DNA of 64,000 nucleotides from an uncultured Pelagibacteraceae bacterium. GTDB taxonomy: Bacteria > Pseudomonadota > Alphaproteobacteria > Pelagibacterales > Pelagibacteraceae. The stretch is taken from positions 1 through 64,000 of the forward strand of contig CACFXK010000006.1 in the NCBI GenBank assembly GCA_902570125.1, read 5' to 3'. The translations under genes were made by a program, and so were the position numbers. This document shows, piece by piece, positions 46,009 to 53,602 of the stretch (positions within the stretch are counted from its first letter, which is position 1; each line of letters opens with the position of its first letter). The notes under the pieces are model-generated. The model searched no databases, was not told the DNA's origin, and saw nothing but the letters and a program-made list of their open reading frames with translations.

Positions 46009-46959
46009 ATGTTTAATAAACTAACAAGAGTTATTGCACTTTTAGCTATGGTGTTTTTTTCAACCCAAGCTAATGCGGTAACTTACACGGGTCCAAAAAT
46101 GGACTTAAGTAAATACCAACCAGAATTTAGAGTTGGTTTTTTAGGTGACGAAGCAGCTCAAGATATTATAGCTAGAAATGAATGTTTCATGCCGTATATC
46201 GAAGCCGCTTATGGTGTACCTGCTAAATTCTTTACATTTAAAGATTACGCAGGAACAATGGAGTCGATGCTAGGTGGTAATCTAGATTACACATGGTTTG
46301 GTTCATCCGGATATGCGGGTATGTATCTTAAAGATCCAACTGCAGTAGTACCAGTACTAACAAGAATGCAGCCAACAGGTGATATGGGTTACTACTCTGT
46401 TGCAGTAGCAACTAAAGCATCTGGAATTAAATCAATGGCAGATCTTAAAGGTAAATCTTTTGGTTGGGCTGACCCTAACTCTACATCAGGTTTTTTAATT
46501 CCTTCAATTGAATTAAAGGCTATGGGTATGGACCCAGATACATATTTTTCAAAAACACAATTTTCTGGTGGGCATGAAAACAATGTATTAGCGGTAATGA
46601 ATGGTGATGTTGATGCTGGTGTAACATGGGTATCTGGTGTTGGTAGCTGGGAAGAAGGATATTCGTCAGGGAATTTAAGAAAAATGGTTGATAAAGGGAT
46701 TTTAAATATGGACGACATTGTTCAAATTTGGTCTTCAAAATTAATTCCTAATGGTCCAATTGTGATGCCTACTTTTTTACCTGTTAGAGCACACCAAGTA
46801 ATGATTGGTTTAAAGCAATGGATACACGAGAACGATCCAAAATGTAGCGAAAACGTTGCAAACGGGATTGTAAAAAAATGGGTTCCGGTGGATCATTCTT
46901 TTTACGAGTCAGTTGTAGCTGCAAGAAAAGCTAAAATTGAAGCGCAAAAAAATAATTAA
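46009..46959 (+). CDS. phnD: Phosphonate ABC transporter substrate-binding protein
   Basis: A 316-residue periplasmic binding protein, signal peptide ending near ANA-V. It shows the PhnD family RVGFLGDEAAQDIIARNE start, a middle YYSVAVATKASGIKSMADLKGKSFGWADPNSTSGFLIP block and AVMNGDVDAGVTWVSGV. The ligand set cannot be told from sequence; PhnD proteins bind alkylphosphonates, aminoethylphosphonate, phosphite or phosphate esters. A strong SD precedes it, and a perfect 15-bp hairpin follows before phnE. Confidence 0.93.
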   Translation: MFNKLTRVIALLAMVFFSTQANAVTYTGPKMDLSKYQPEFRVGFLGDEAAQDIIARNECFMPYIEAAYGVPAKFFTFKDYAGTMESMLGGNLDYTWFGSSGYAGMYLKDPTAVVPVLTRMQPTGDMGYYSVAVATKASGIKSMADLKGKSFGWADPNSTSGFLIPSIELKAMGMDPDTYFSKTQFSGGHENNVLAVMNGDVDAGVTWVSGVGSWEEGYSSGNLRKMVDKGILNMDDIVQIWSSKLIPNGPIVMPTFLPVRAHQVMIGLKQWIHENDPKCSENVANGIVKKWVPVDHSFYESVVAARKAKIEAQKNN

Positions 46960-46972
46960 TTAAACCTCCTAT

Positions 46973-47009
46973 AATCAGAGGCAAAGACTGTAAATCTTTG
47001 CCTCTGATT
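46973..47009 (+). terminator. Intercistronic 15-bp perfect hairpin between phnD and phnE
   Basis: Arms 46973-46987 and 46995-47009 are perfect inverted repeats (AATCAGAGGCAAAGA) with a 7-base loop, followed by TATTTTTTAAA. It begins 13 bases after the phnD stop and ends 15 bases before the phnE ATG. It looks like a leaky intrinsic terminator or an RNA-stabilising structure that would raise phnD mRNA over the permease part. Confidence 0.85.
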
Positions 47010-47024
47010 TATTTTTTAAAAATT

Positions 47025-47879
47025 ATGACAAAAGCCTTACCTGCCAACCTAGAACAAATTGAAGTTAATTTAAAAAAATTAACAAACCAGAGAACTAGGT
47101 CCTCGCTACTTGGAATTGCAATTCTAATATTAATTTTTTTTGGTGGTACCTTGGTATCGTTAGAAGCAAATGCAGGGTCTTTTGGAAGAGGTATAGCTAA
47201 TTTTTTTAACTACCCTAGAGATTTATTTGTAGACACTTTTGAGATGGGATGGAAATATTGGCCAAGAGTTATTAAGTATATTCCTGAATTAATTATTACT
47301 TTAAATATTGCTTTATTTTCAACTTCGATCGGATTTGTTTTGGCAGTTATTTTTGCAATCTTCTCTAGTAGAAATTTAATAAGAAATAAAAGAGTTATTC
47401 AATTTACAAAATTTTTTATGGATGTGACAAGATCATTTCCAACATTAATAATAGCAATGGTGTTTTTATATTTGATGGGTAAATCATCTTTACCAGCAGT
47501 GATTGCTATTACGATACACACTGCTGGAGCACTTGGTAAATTATTTACTGAGGCTATAGAAAATTGTGATGGAAAACCTATTGAAGGTTTAAGTTCTGTT
47601 GGTGCAACTTGGACACAGAAGATAAGATTTTCAGTTCTTCCCCAGGTACTACCTTTGTTTTTAAGTTATGGAATATTGAGGTTAGAAATTAATGTTAGAG
47701 AATCTACAATATTAGGTTTTGTTGGTGCAGGTGGAATTGGAGAAATGTTAGCAGCTTTAATACAATGGAATTATGGAGCTGATGTTTTAGCGTGTATGTT
47801 CTTACTGGTTGGTACGATAATTGCATTAGATTATTTGTCTGCATATTGGAGACATAAATTAATTGGAGCAAATCAATGA
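47025..47879 (+). CDS. phnE: Phosphonate ABC transporter permease PhnE1
   Basis: About 284 residues from the ATG at 47025 (MTKALPANLEQ); a longer frame to 46998 would start inside the hairpin. Six hydrophobic segments; the permease EAA-like loop is EAIENCDGKPIEGLSSVGATWTQKI, and VRESTILGFVGAGGIGEML is a PhnE family hallmark. It overlaps phnE2 by 4 bases (ATGA). Confidence 0.93.
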   Translation: MTKALPANLEQIEVNLKKLTNQRTRSSLLGIAILILIFFGGTLVSLEANAGSFGRGIANFFNYPRDLFVDTFEMGWKYWPRVIKYIPELIITLNIALFSTSIGFVLAVIFAIFSSRNLIRNKRVIQFTKFFMDVTRSFPTLIIAMVFLYLMGKSSLPAVIAITIHTAGALGKLFTEAIENCDGKPIEGLSSVGATWTQKIRFSVLPQVLPLFLSYGILRLEINVRESTILGFVGAGGIGEMLAALIQWNYGADVLACMFLLVGTIIALDYLSAYWRHKLIGANQ

Positions 47880-49276
47880 GTTCTAGTTTAGCTATTCAAA
47901 GAGAAAATATTCGTAAATTATTTCCTGACACATTTAAACAAGCCAGAAAGAGTAGATTAAGAGGCCAAATAATTTTTTTTCTCGTCTTAGTATATTTAAT
48001 AGTAGGTTTTTTTACTTTAGATGTTGTTGATATCCCAAAAAAATGGAAACCACAAAATGCTGCTATGTTTGTCTTAGACACATATGCACACAAAGATCAT
48101 GTAACAATGAAATGGGAAAATCATGAGGATATTAAAATAGCTTTTGAAGGAAATTATAGAAGTGTTTATGGAAGAGATAATCTTGATAAATCAATTCCAG
48201 ATTGGTTTTACAAAAATTCTGATAATGTTGGCAATGTAGTTGAGTTTAATAATAAAGGTAAGGCAATATTATACAAAGATAAAGTCGAGATTGTAAATTT
48301 TCCAAAATATGAGAGAGGTTTTACCATAAAATTAAATTCTAATGGTAAACCTTACCTTGTAGGTTCAGAGGATTTGGTCATAGAAGATTTAAAAGGTTTT
48401 AGAATCACAGAAAATAGAGTTGAATTTAGACCAACTTTGTATGAGAGAATTCAAGTATATCCAAAAAAAGTTGAAATTCATCGTTACAGTATCGGATGGA
48501 AATATTTTTGGTTTGATTTCTCAAGTCCGTTAGAACCATATACCTTTTTCGAAGCACTAGGTTTGACTTTTTCTAAAGAAAGAGTTGTTCCTGAAATGTC
48601 TAATTTAAAACTTTTCTTAACAGAGATTAAGGATAATGAAGCATTTATGCACGGTAGAGTTTGGTGGGCAATGCTCGAAACAATTGTTATGGCTGTATTA
48701 GGGACAATGTTTGCTACGGTAATGGCTCTGCCCTTGTCATTCCTTGCTGCATACAACGTTACACCTATTAAAGCTCTAAGATTTACGTTAAGAAGATTAT
48801 TTGATACTTTAAGAGGAATAGACTTTTTAATTTGGAGTTTAATATTTTTAAGAGCTTTTGGTCCAGGACCCTTCACTGGTATTTTTGCGATTGGTTTTAC
48901 TGATACAGGTACTTTAGGTAAATTATATTCTGAAGCAATTGAAAATACTGAGAAGAAACAACAAGAAGGAGTTCAATCTACAGGGGCTAGCAAATTTCTA
49001 CAACATAGATTTGGTATAATTCCTCAAATACTTCCAATTTTTGTATCTCAATCCTTATACTATTTAGAGTCAAATACTAGAGGAGCCGTAATAATAGGTG
49101 CAATGGGCGCAGGAGGAATTGGTTTACAATTTTTAGGTGCACTAGGTACTGGAAATGATTTTGAAAATGTCGCCTACATGGCAATATTAGTTTTGGCTGT
49201 AGTAATATTTATGGATAGATTATCTGCTTGGCTTAGAAGAATATTAATTGGATCAGATCAATTAATTGTAAGGTAA
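47876..49276 (+). CDS. phnE: Phosphonate ABC transporter permease PhnE2 (long form)
   Basis: A 466-residue second permease. The first TM (residues of about 30-48) is followed by a roughly 200-residue hydrophilic, mostly beta-like region before the permease core from about residue 255. The core has EAIENTEKKQQEGVQSTGASKFLQHRF and NTRGAVIIGAMGAGGIGLQF, matching PhnE. It pairs with PhnE1 as a heterodimeric channel. The large inserted domain probably faces the periplasm; its function is unknown. Confidence 0.9.
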   Translation: MSSSLAIQRENIRKLFPDTFKQARKSRLRGQIIFFLVLVYLIVGFFTLDVVDIPKKWKPQNAAMFVLDTYAHKDHVTMKWENHEDIKIAFEGNYRSVYGRDNLDKSIPDWFYKNSDNVGNVVEFNNKGKAILYKDKVEIVNFPKYERGFTIKLNSNGKPYLVGSEDLVIEDLKGFRITENRVEFRPTLYERIQVYPKKVEIHRYSIGWKYFWFDFSSPLEPYTFFEALGLTFSKERVVPEMSNLKLFLTEIKDNEAFMHGRVWWAMLETIVMAVLGTMFATVMALPLSFLAAYNVTPIKALRFTLRRLFDTLRGIDFLIWSLIFLRAFGPGPFTGIFAIGFTDTGTLGKLYSEAIENTEKKQQEGVQSTGASKFLQHRFGIIPQILPIFVSQSLYYLESNTRGAVIIGAMGAGGIGLQFLGALGTGNDFENVAYMAILVLAVVIFMDRLSAWLRRILIGSDQLIVR

Positions 49277-49297
49277 ATAGAAAAAATACCTTTATCA

Positions 49298-49317
49298 AAA
49301 ATTTTTCTAGAAATTTT
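49298..49317. terminator. Weak bidirectional hairpin between phnE2 and the periplasmic-protein gene
   Basis: Seven-bp A+T stem AAAATTT/AAATTTT with a 6-base loop lies between the convergent ends of phnE2 and the 49344-49772 gene. T/A tracts follow on either side. Stem is short and A+T-only, so terminator activity is uncertain. Confidence 0.3.
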
Positions 49318-49343
49318 AATTTAGGAATTTAAAAAGATAAAAA

Positions 49344-49772
49344 TCAATCTTTCCAGAATTTCCACCAAGGTTTTTCTTCCTTTGTTATCTCATTATTGTC
49401 AACAACAACTTTAGTTATAGATGGATCCTCTCCATCTACTAATCCTGCTCTAGCAGTTGTTTTAGCGTCTTCTAATTTTAGTTTTGCCTCAAAAACTCTA
49501 TTTTCATTACACAATTTCATGCCCTCTTTCATTAATGCTTCTGCCTCAGATGCTTTTTCGGGACTAGATCTTGAAATATCATTTTTAACAGTGGCTCTTA
49601 ACATAAGTACGCCAGGGTCTTCACAATTCCCTATTTCATTTTTAAATGTATCCTCAGTATTTTGTGAATAACTACTGCCGGCTTGTTGCTCTGTTATTTT
49701 AGCATGATTGTCAGCTTGAGTAATAGAAATTGTGGATAAAGTTAATATAAATGAGATTAAGATTTTATTCAT
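49344..49772 (-). CDS. Small periplasmic protein of unknown function
   Basis: A 142-residue protein with a clear Sec signal peptide (ending near TQA-D). The mature part is charged and mostly helical, with two cysteines (IGNCEDPG and MKLCNEN) that could form a disulfide. Ala/Glu-rich helices (EKASEAEALMKEG, AKLKLEDAKTTAR) follow, and the end is a striking aromatic tail, KPWWKFWKD. I do not recognise a family. It lies between the phosphonate transporter and the MFS gene, convergent to the former. Confidence 0.65.
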   Translation of the reverse strand: MNKILISFILTLSTISITQADNHAKITEQQAGSSYSQNTEDTFKNEIGNCEDPGVLMLRATVKNDISRSSPEKASEAEALMKEGMKLCNENRVFEAKLKLEDAKTTARAGLVDGEDPSITKVVVDNNEITKEEKPWWKFWKD

Positions 49773-49826
49773 AATAATCTATTAACTTACTTTTGTTAAA
49801 AAAATGTTAAAGAAATAAAAAAATTT

Positions 49827-50999
49827 GTGAAATATTTGTCTGCATTTTTAATAGGTATATCAGTTACCTTTTGTTACAGCAGTTGTATGTATCTGTTCTC
49901 AGCGTTGTTGCTAACTTGGGAAAATGAACTTAGTATCTCAAGGAATAATTTAACCTTTATTTATTCTCTAGGCTTAGTTGTGCATAGTTTACTTTTACCT
50001 TTTCTAGGTAAGATTGTAGATAGAAATCTAAGTTTTCCAATGATGTGGACCAGTCCTATACTGTTAGGACTAAGTGTAATTTATCTTTCATCAGTAGATA
50101 CATATGGTGGATTTTTACTTGCTTGGATACTTGTCAGTGCAACCTCGGGTGGCTGTCTTTATACGATGCTTTTTAGTGTCATTACTATTAATTTAAAATC
50201 AAAGGCCAAAACATCTATTGCAATAATTACTTTATTTGCTGGATTTGCAAGCACATACACATTTCCTACTGCTACTTATTTAACAGAACAATATGACTGG
50301 AGGTTTACTGTATTTATTTTTGGAATATTAAATATATTGATTAGTTCACCAGCTAATTATTTTGGTTTCAAAAATATAATTATAAAAGAATTTAAAAAAA
50401 TTGAAAAGAAAACAGATCAAAATTCAAAGCTTAAAATAATACTTAAAGATTATAGATTTTGGTTATTTAGTTTTTCATTGTTTGTTATTGGATTTAATAT
50501 TGGTGCTATTACAACTCATGTAATTCCAATGTTGCAGGAAAAAGGGATGAGTCTATCCCAAGCTGTATTGACAGCATCTCTGTTTGGACCAGGACAAGTA
50601 ATAGGTAGAATTTTAGTTATGATATATGGAGGTGATAAGTCAAATTTAAAATTATTTGTAATTTGTTTTTACTCGATGGTAGTTGGAATGATATTTTTAT
50701 ACTTTATAAATATTAATCATTACTTAGCATTTTTATTTGTTTTATTTAATAGTTCAGCATATGGCAGTATGGCTATTTTAAAACCTTTGGTTCAAAATGA
50801 TACTTTTGGCCAAAAAAACTTTGGCAATATTCATGGTATTTTAGCTTTGCAATATATGATTGGTAGTATTGCTGGTCCATGGATTGGTTCGTTGGTATGG
50901 AATGTAGGAGGATATGATTTGTTAATATTAGTATTTTTTGTTTTAGCAATATTTGGTAACTCGACAGCAATTTTTTTAAACAAAAAAAAGTTTATTTAA
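49827..50999 (+). CDS. MFS transporter
   Basis: A 390-residue major facilitator protein, GTG start, with about twelve hydrophobic segments. A loop-2/3 MFS-like motif appears as GKIVDRNLSFPMMW, and the central loop (FKKIEKKTDQNSKLKIILKDYRFW) separates the two halves. The overall look is of the monocarboxylate/oxalate-formate type. The substrate is not determined. It overlaps the PhnZ-like gene tail-to-tail by 8 bases, which may be only proximity. Confidence 0.85.
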   Translation: MKYLSAFLIGISVTFCYSSCMYLFSALLLTWENELSISRNNLTFIYSLGLVVHSLLLPFLGKIVDRNLSFPMMWTSPILLGLSVIYLSSVDTYGGFLLAWILVSATSGGCLYTMLFSVITINLKSKAKTSIAIITLFAGFASTYTFPTATYLTEQYDWRFTVFIFGILNILISSPANYFGFKNIIIKEFKKIEKKTDQNSKLKIILKDYRFWLFSFSLFVIGFNIGAITTHVIPMLQEKGMSLSQAVLTASLFGPGQVIGRILVMIYGGDKSNLKLFVICFYSMVVGMIFLYFININHYLAFLFVLFNSSAYGSMAILKPLVQNDTFGQKNFGNIHGILALQYMIGSIAGPWIGSLVWNVGGYDLLILVFFVLAIFGNSTAIFLNKKKFI

Positions 51000-51546
51000 A
51001 GCTTCTCTCTACGTGTTTGTAAAAATAATTTATATTTGGAATTTCTAAATTTTCAATTTTAGCAAGATCATCATATTTTCTTAATCTAACTGCATCTTGC
51101 ATAAAAGGTTGTTTAATAAATTCGTTTGCTTCCTCTTTGGAAAAACTTCCTCCTTGGACATCTAAACTTCGTTTTGAAGCAATAGATAAAGACTCATAAT
51201 AACCTTTTTCACAATAAACCAAATATCTTTTAGCCGGAACATGTCCTTTAATTAATATTGTAACATCTTCTGGAAAAAATCTAGAAAGAAAAAGAGATCC
51301 TGAATTTTCATGCTTTTTATCTATTCCTTTTTTTATGGCTTCTTTGTCATTATTAATTAAGTGACCAATATCATGGAATAGGGCTGCAGTAATAAAAAAA
51401 TGGTTTTCATTATTTTTTTTTGCCAATAATGCGCATTGAATTGCATGTTCTAGTTGTGAAACTTTTTCATTTCCATATTGTTTGTCTGATCCAATTTCTT
51501 CTATAATTTTAAATAAATTAGTAATATTTGACATATTATCCATCAT
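50992..51546 (-). CDS. phnZ: PhnZ-like HD-domain oxygenase (oxidative C-P bond cleavage)
   Basis: A 184-residue HD-domain protein resembling PhnZ, a mixed-valence di-iron oxygenase that splits 1-hydroxyphosphonates into phosphate and a carboxylate. Residues of the PhnZ active site that I recall are all present: Y24 and E27 (YGNEKVSQLEH), H34, H58-D59 and H62 (HDIGH), H79-E80, H102 and K106 (GHVPAKRY) and D159 (RLRKYDD). Y24/E27 separate this oxygenase group from ordinary HD hydrolases. No PhnY-like 2-oxoglutarate dioxygenase lies in the window. The exact substrate is unknown. Confidence 0.8.
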   Translation of the reverse strand: MMDNMSNITNLFKIIEEIGSDKQYGNEKVSQLEHAIQCALLAKKNNENHFFITAALFHDIGHLINNDKEAIKKGIDKKHENSGSLFLSRFFPEDVTILIKGHVPAKRYLVYCEKGYYESLSIASKRSLDVQGGSFSKEEANEFIKQPFMQDAVRLRKYDDLAKIENLEIPNINYFYKHVERSFK

Positions 51547-51641
51547 ATTCTTTTAAATTAAAAATGTTTCAGTTTTATTACAATTTAGATTTAGTACTCA
51601 TTAAGTATAGAAAAAATATTTTATAGTAATAAAAGTTAAAA

Positions 51642-52097
51642 ATGAAAAAACTTTTATTTGTTTGTACTGGCAATTCTCACAGAAGCATATTGGCCGAAAG
51701 TGTAGTTAATAAATTTCATAAAAATAAATTTATTGGTTACAGTGCGGGTAGCAAACCATCTGGAATAATTAATAAATATGTCATTAAGTATCTAAATGAA
51801 AATAATTTTGATACAAAAAATCTGTCATCAAAAAACTTCAACAAATTCTTGAATGAGAAAACAACCTTTGATCAGGTATTTACTGTATGTAACAATGCTA
51901 GTAATGAAGTTTGTCCAGTCTGGCCATCCCCTGAAAAAATAGTTCATTGGGATATTGAAGATCCTGTTTATATCATTAATGAGTTAGAGAAGAGTGATAA
52001 ACCAAATAAAGAAGAGCTGATTTCAACAGAAATACATAAAACTTATTCCAATTTAGAAACAAGAATTAATGATTGGATAAAAAATTATGAAATATAG
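51642..52097 (+). CDS. arsC: Thioredoxin-type arsenate reductase
   Basis: A 151-residue low-molecular-weight phosphatase-fold arsenate reductase. The nucleophile loop is C8-T-G-N-S-H-R14 (CX5R), and the two further redox cysteines are in TVCNNASNEVCPVWPSPEKIVHW, spaced as in proteobacterial ArsC. DIEDP follows as in the family. It reduces arsenate to arsenite. Its last codons overlap the aquaglyceroporin gene by 11 bases, indicating co-translation. Confidence 0.88.
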   Translation: MKKLLFVCTGNSHRSILAESVVNKFHKNKFIGYSAGSKPSGIINKYVIKYLNENNFDTKNLSSKNFNKFLNEKTTFDQVFTVCNNASNEVCPVWPSPEKIVHWDIEDPVYIINELEKSDKPNKEELISTEIHKTYSNLETRINDWIKNYEI

Positions 52098-52764
52098 TAA
52101 GTTTTTTCTTGGAGAGTTTATTGGTAGTTGTTTCCTTGTAATGATTATTGTTGGCTCAGGAATAATGGCTGAAAATCTTACAAATGACACAGGTATTATG
52201 CTTTTAGCCAATACTATAGCAACTGGCGCAGGACTTTTTGTGCTAGTAACTGTTTTTAGTGATGTTTCAGGAGCACATTTTAATCCATTTGTAAGTCTAG
52301 CAATGTTTCTTACAAAAAAATTAAAAGGAAATTTATTACCCACATATATATCTGCGCAAATTTTAGGTTGTTTGTTAGGTGTAGCACTTGCCAATTTCTT
52401 TTTCGAACATCAAATTTTTGAATTATCAACAAAATCAAGGGACGGAATAAATATATTTACATCTGAAATTGTAGCAACATTTGGATTGATACTGATAATT
52501 TTTGGATCATTAAAGAAAGGAAGTGTGGTAGTGGCCTCATGTGTTGCTTTTTATATCACTGCTGGTTATTGGTTTACATCATCTACATCATTTGCAAATC
52601 CTGCTGTAGCAATAGCGAGAACATTTACAGAAAGTTTTACTGGAATTAATTATATGTATACTCCAGTTTATATATTAGCAGAAATTATCGGTGCACTTTT
52701 TGCTGTATTTGTGGCTAAAAAAATGCTTTTCAATAACAGGACAAGAGATAAAACTATCTCGTAG
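52087..52764 (+). CDS. MIP-family aquaglyceroporin, probable arsenite channel (AqpS-like)
   Basis: A 225-residue membrane channel with six TM segments. The two half-helix motifs are GAHFNPFVSL (NPF in place of NPA) and ANPAVAIARTF (NPA). Coupling to arsC by overlap mirrors the arsC-aqpS pairing of some rhizobia, where the channel lets arsenite leave down its gradient. Glycerol or other small solutes are alternatives, and a glycerol-phosphate operon is next door. A hairpin terminator follows directly. Confidence 0.85.
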   Translation: MKYSKFFLGEFIGSCFLVMIIVGSGIMAENLTNDTGIMLLANTIATGAGLFVLVTVFSDVSGAHFNPFVSLAMFLTKKLKGNLLPTYISAQILGCLLGVALANFFFEHQIFELSTKSRDGINIFTSEIVATFGLILIIFGSLKKGSVVVASCVAFYITAGYWFTSSTSFANPAVAIARTFTESFTGINYMYTPVYILAEIIGALFAVFVAKKMLFNNRTRDKTIS

Positions 52765-52765
52765 A

Positions 52766-52798
52766 AAAATTGAACCTATAAGATTTAAGGTCAATTTT
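52766..52798 (+). terminator. Probable intrinsic terminator after the arsC-aquaporin operon
   Basis: Begins 2 bases after the stop codon. Arms AAAATTGA(A)CCT and AGGTCAATTTT pair over 11 bp with one bulged A and a 10-base loop; the right arm ends in a run of T. It also lies downstream of the opposite-strand 2H gene and may act in both directions. Confidence 0.5.
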
Positions 52799-52873
52799 CT
52801 AAATCAGTTTTTAAAAATATATTGAAAATCAAAGATTAAAATAATAATGAAGAATATCTATAAGTAAAAACTA

Positions 52874-53593
52874 TTACAGGCTAGAAGGATTAATACTTTC
52901 AAACTCCAGCATGTTTTTAAAGGTGCACATTTCAGGTTTTGTGAAAGTAATTTTTGGAAATTTTTTATTAAAATCAGAGGATAATTGTTTATTAAATTTA
53001 GTTAAATTTTTTATTTCAGTTTCATTAAGTTGTCTCAAAATATAAGCTAATGTAACATGGAAAGTATATCTTTGATGATTTTCAAATTTAATTTTCAATA
53101 AATTACTTAGTTCATCTCTACAATTTCTTAAAATTTTTTCGTCCTCCTCAGAAAAGGGTTCTAAAACAATGCTGTAACCTCCAAAAAATGTTTTTAGTTT
53201 TAAATTGATTTCTTTTGGAAAATTATAGTTTTCAATTCTTTTATTTAATTGAATAGCTATATCTTTGTAATCCATATCAAGATCTATATCTGTTGGCCAA
53301 TAATAAGTATTTTTTGTATTTAAATTACAACAGTCAAATAATGTCATATGAAAACTTGATGGTGGTAAATAGGAATAAGTTTTTTCAGGATTAAAATTTT
53401 CTAATTTTTTTTGAAAACCAATAATTTGATCGGATAAATATGTATTAAGAGGAATATTACAAATTATTGTGCACCCTGGAAATGGTAAAGGTTTTCCTTT
53501 ATCGTCAAATTTATTTTCTGCACCTTTTAAAGTATACCCTCTAAGTTTACCTGCTAAAAATTGTTCTTGGTTATTAACTATATTTAAATCCAT
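52874..53593 (-). CDS. DUF1868-like 2H phosphoesterase
   Basis: A 239-residue protein with two 2H-superfamily motifs, SSFHMTLFDCC near residue 100 and YTFHVTLAYIL near residue 193, each giving an HxT. FAGKLRGYTLKG-like N-terminal and PFPGCTIICNIP blocks suggest the DUF1868 family. 2H enzymes act on cyclic phosphodiesters. It starts 9 bases after the glycerophosphodiesterase gene as the last gene of the ugp operon, so a role in phosphodiester scavenging is plausible but unproven. Confidence 0.75.
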   Translation of the reverse strand: MDLNIVNNQEQFLAGKLRGYTLKGAENKFDDKGKPLPFPGCTIICNIPLNTYLSDQIIGFQKKLENFNPEKTYSYLPPSSFHMTLFDCCNLNTKNTYYWPTDIDLDMDYKDIAIQLNKRIENYNFPKEINLKLKTFFGGYSIVLEPFSEEDEKILRNCRDELSNLLKIKFENHQRYTFHVTLAYILRQLNETEIKNLTKFNKQLSSDFNKKFPKITFTKPEMCTFKNMLEFESINPSSL

Positions 53594-53602
53594 TAAAATA
53601 AA

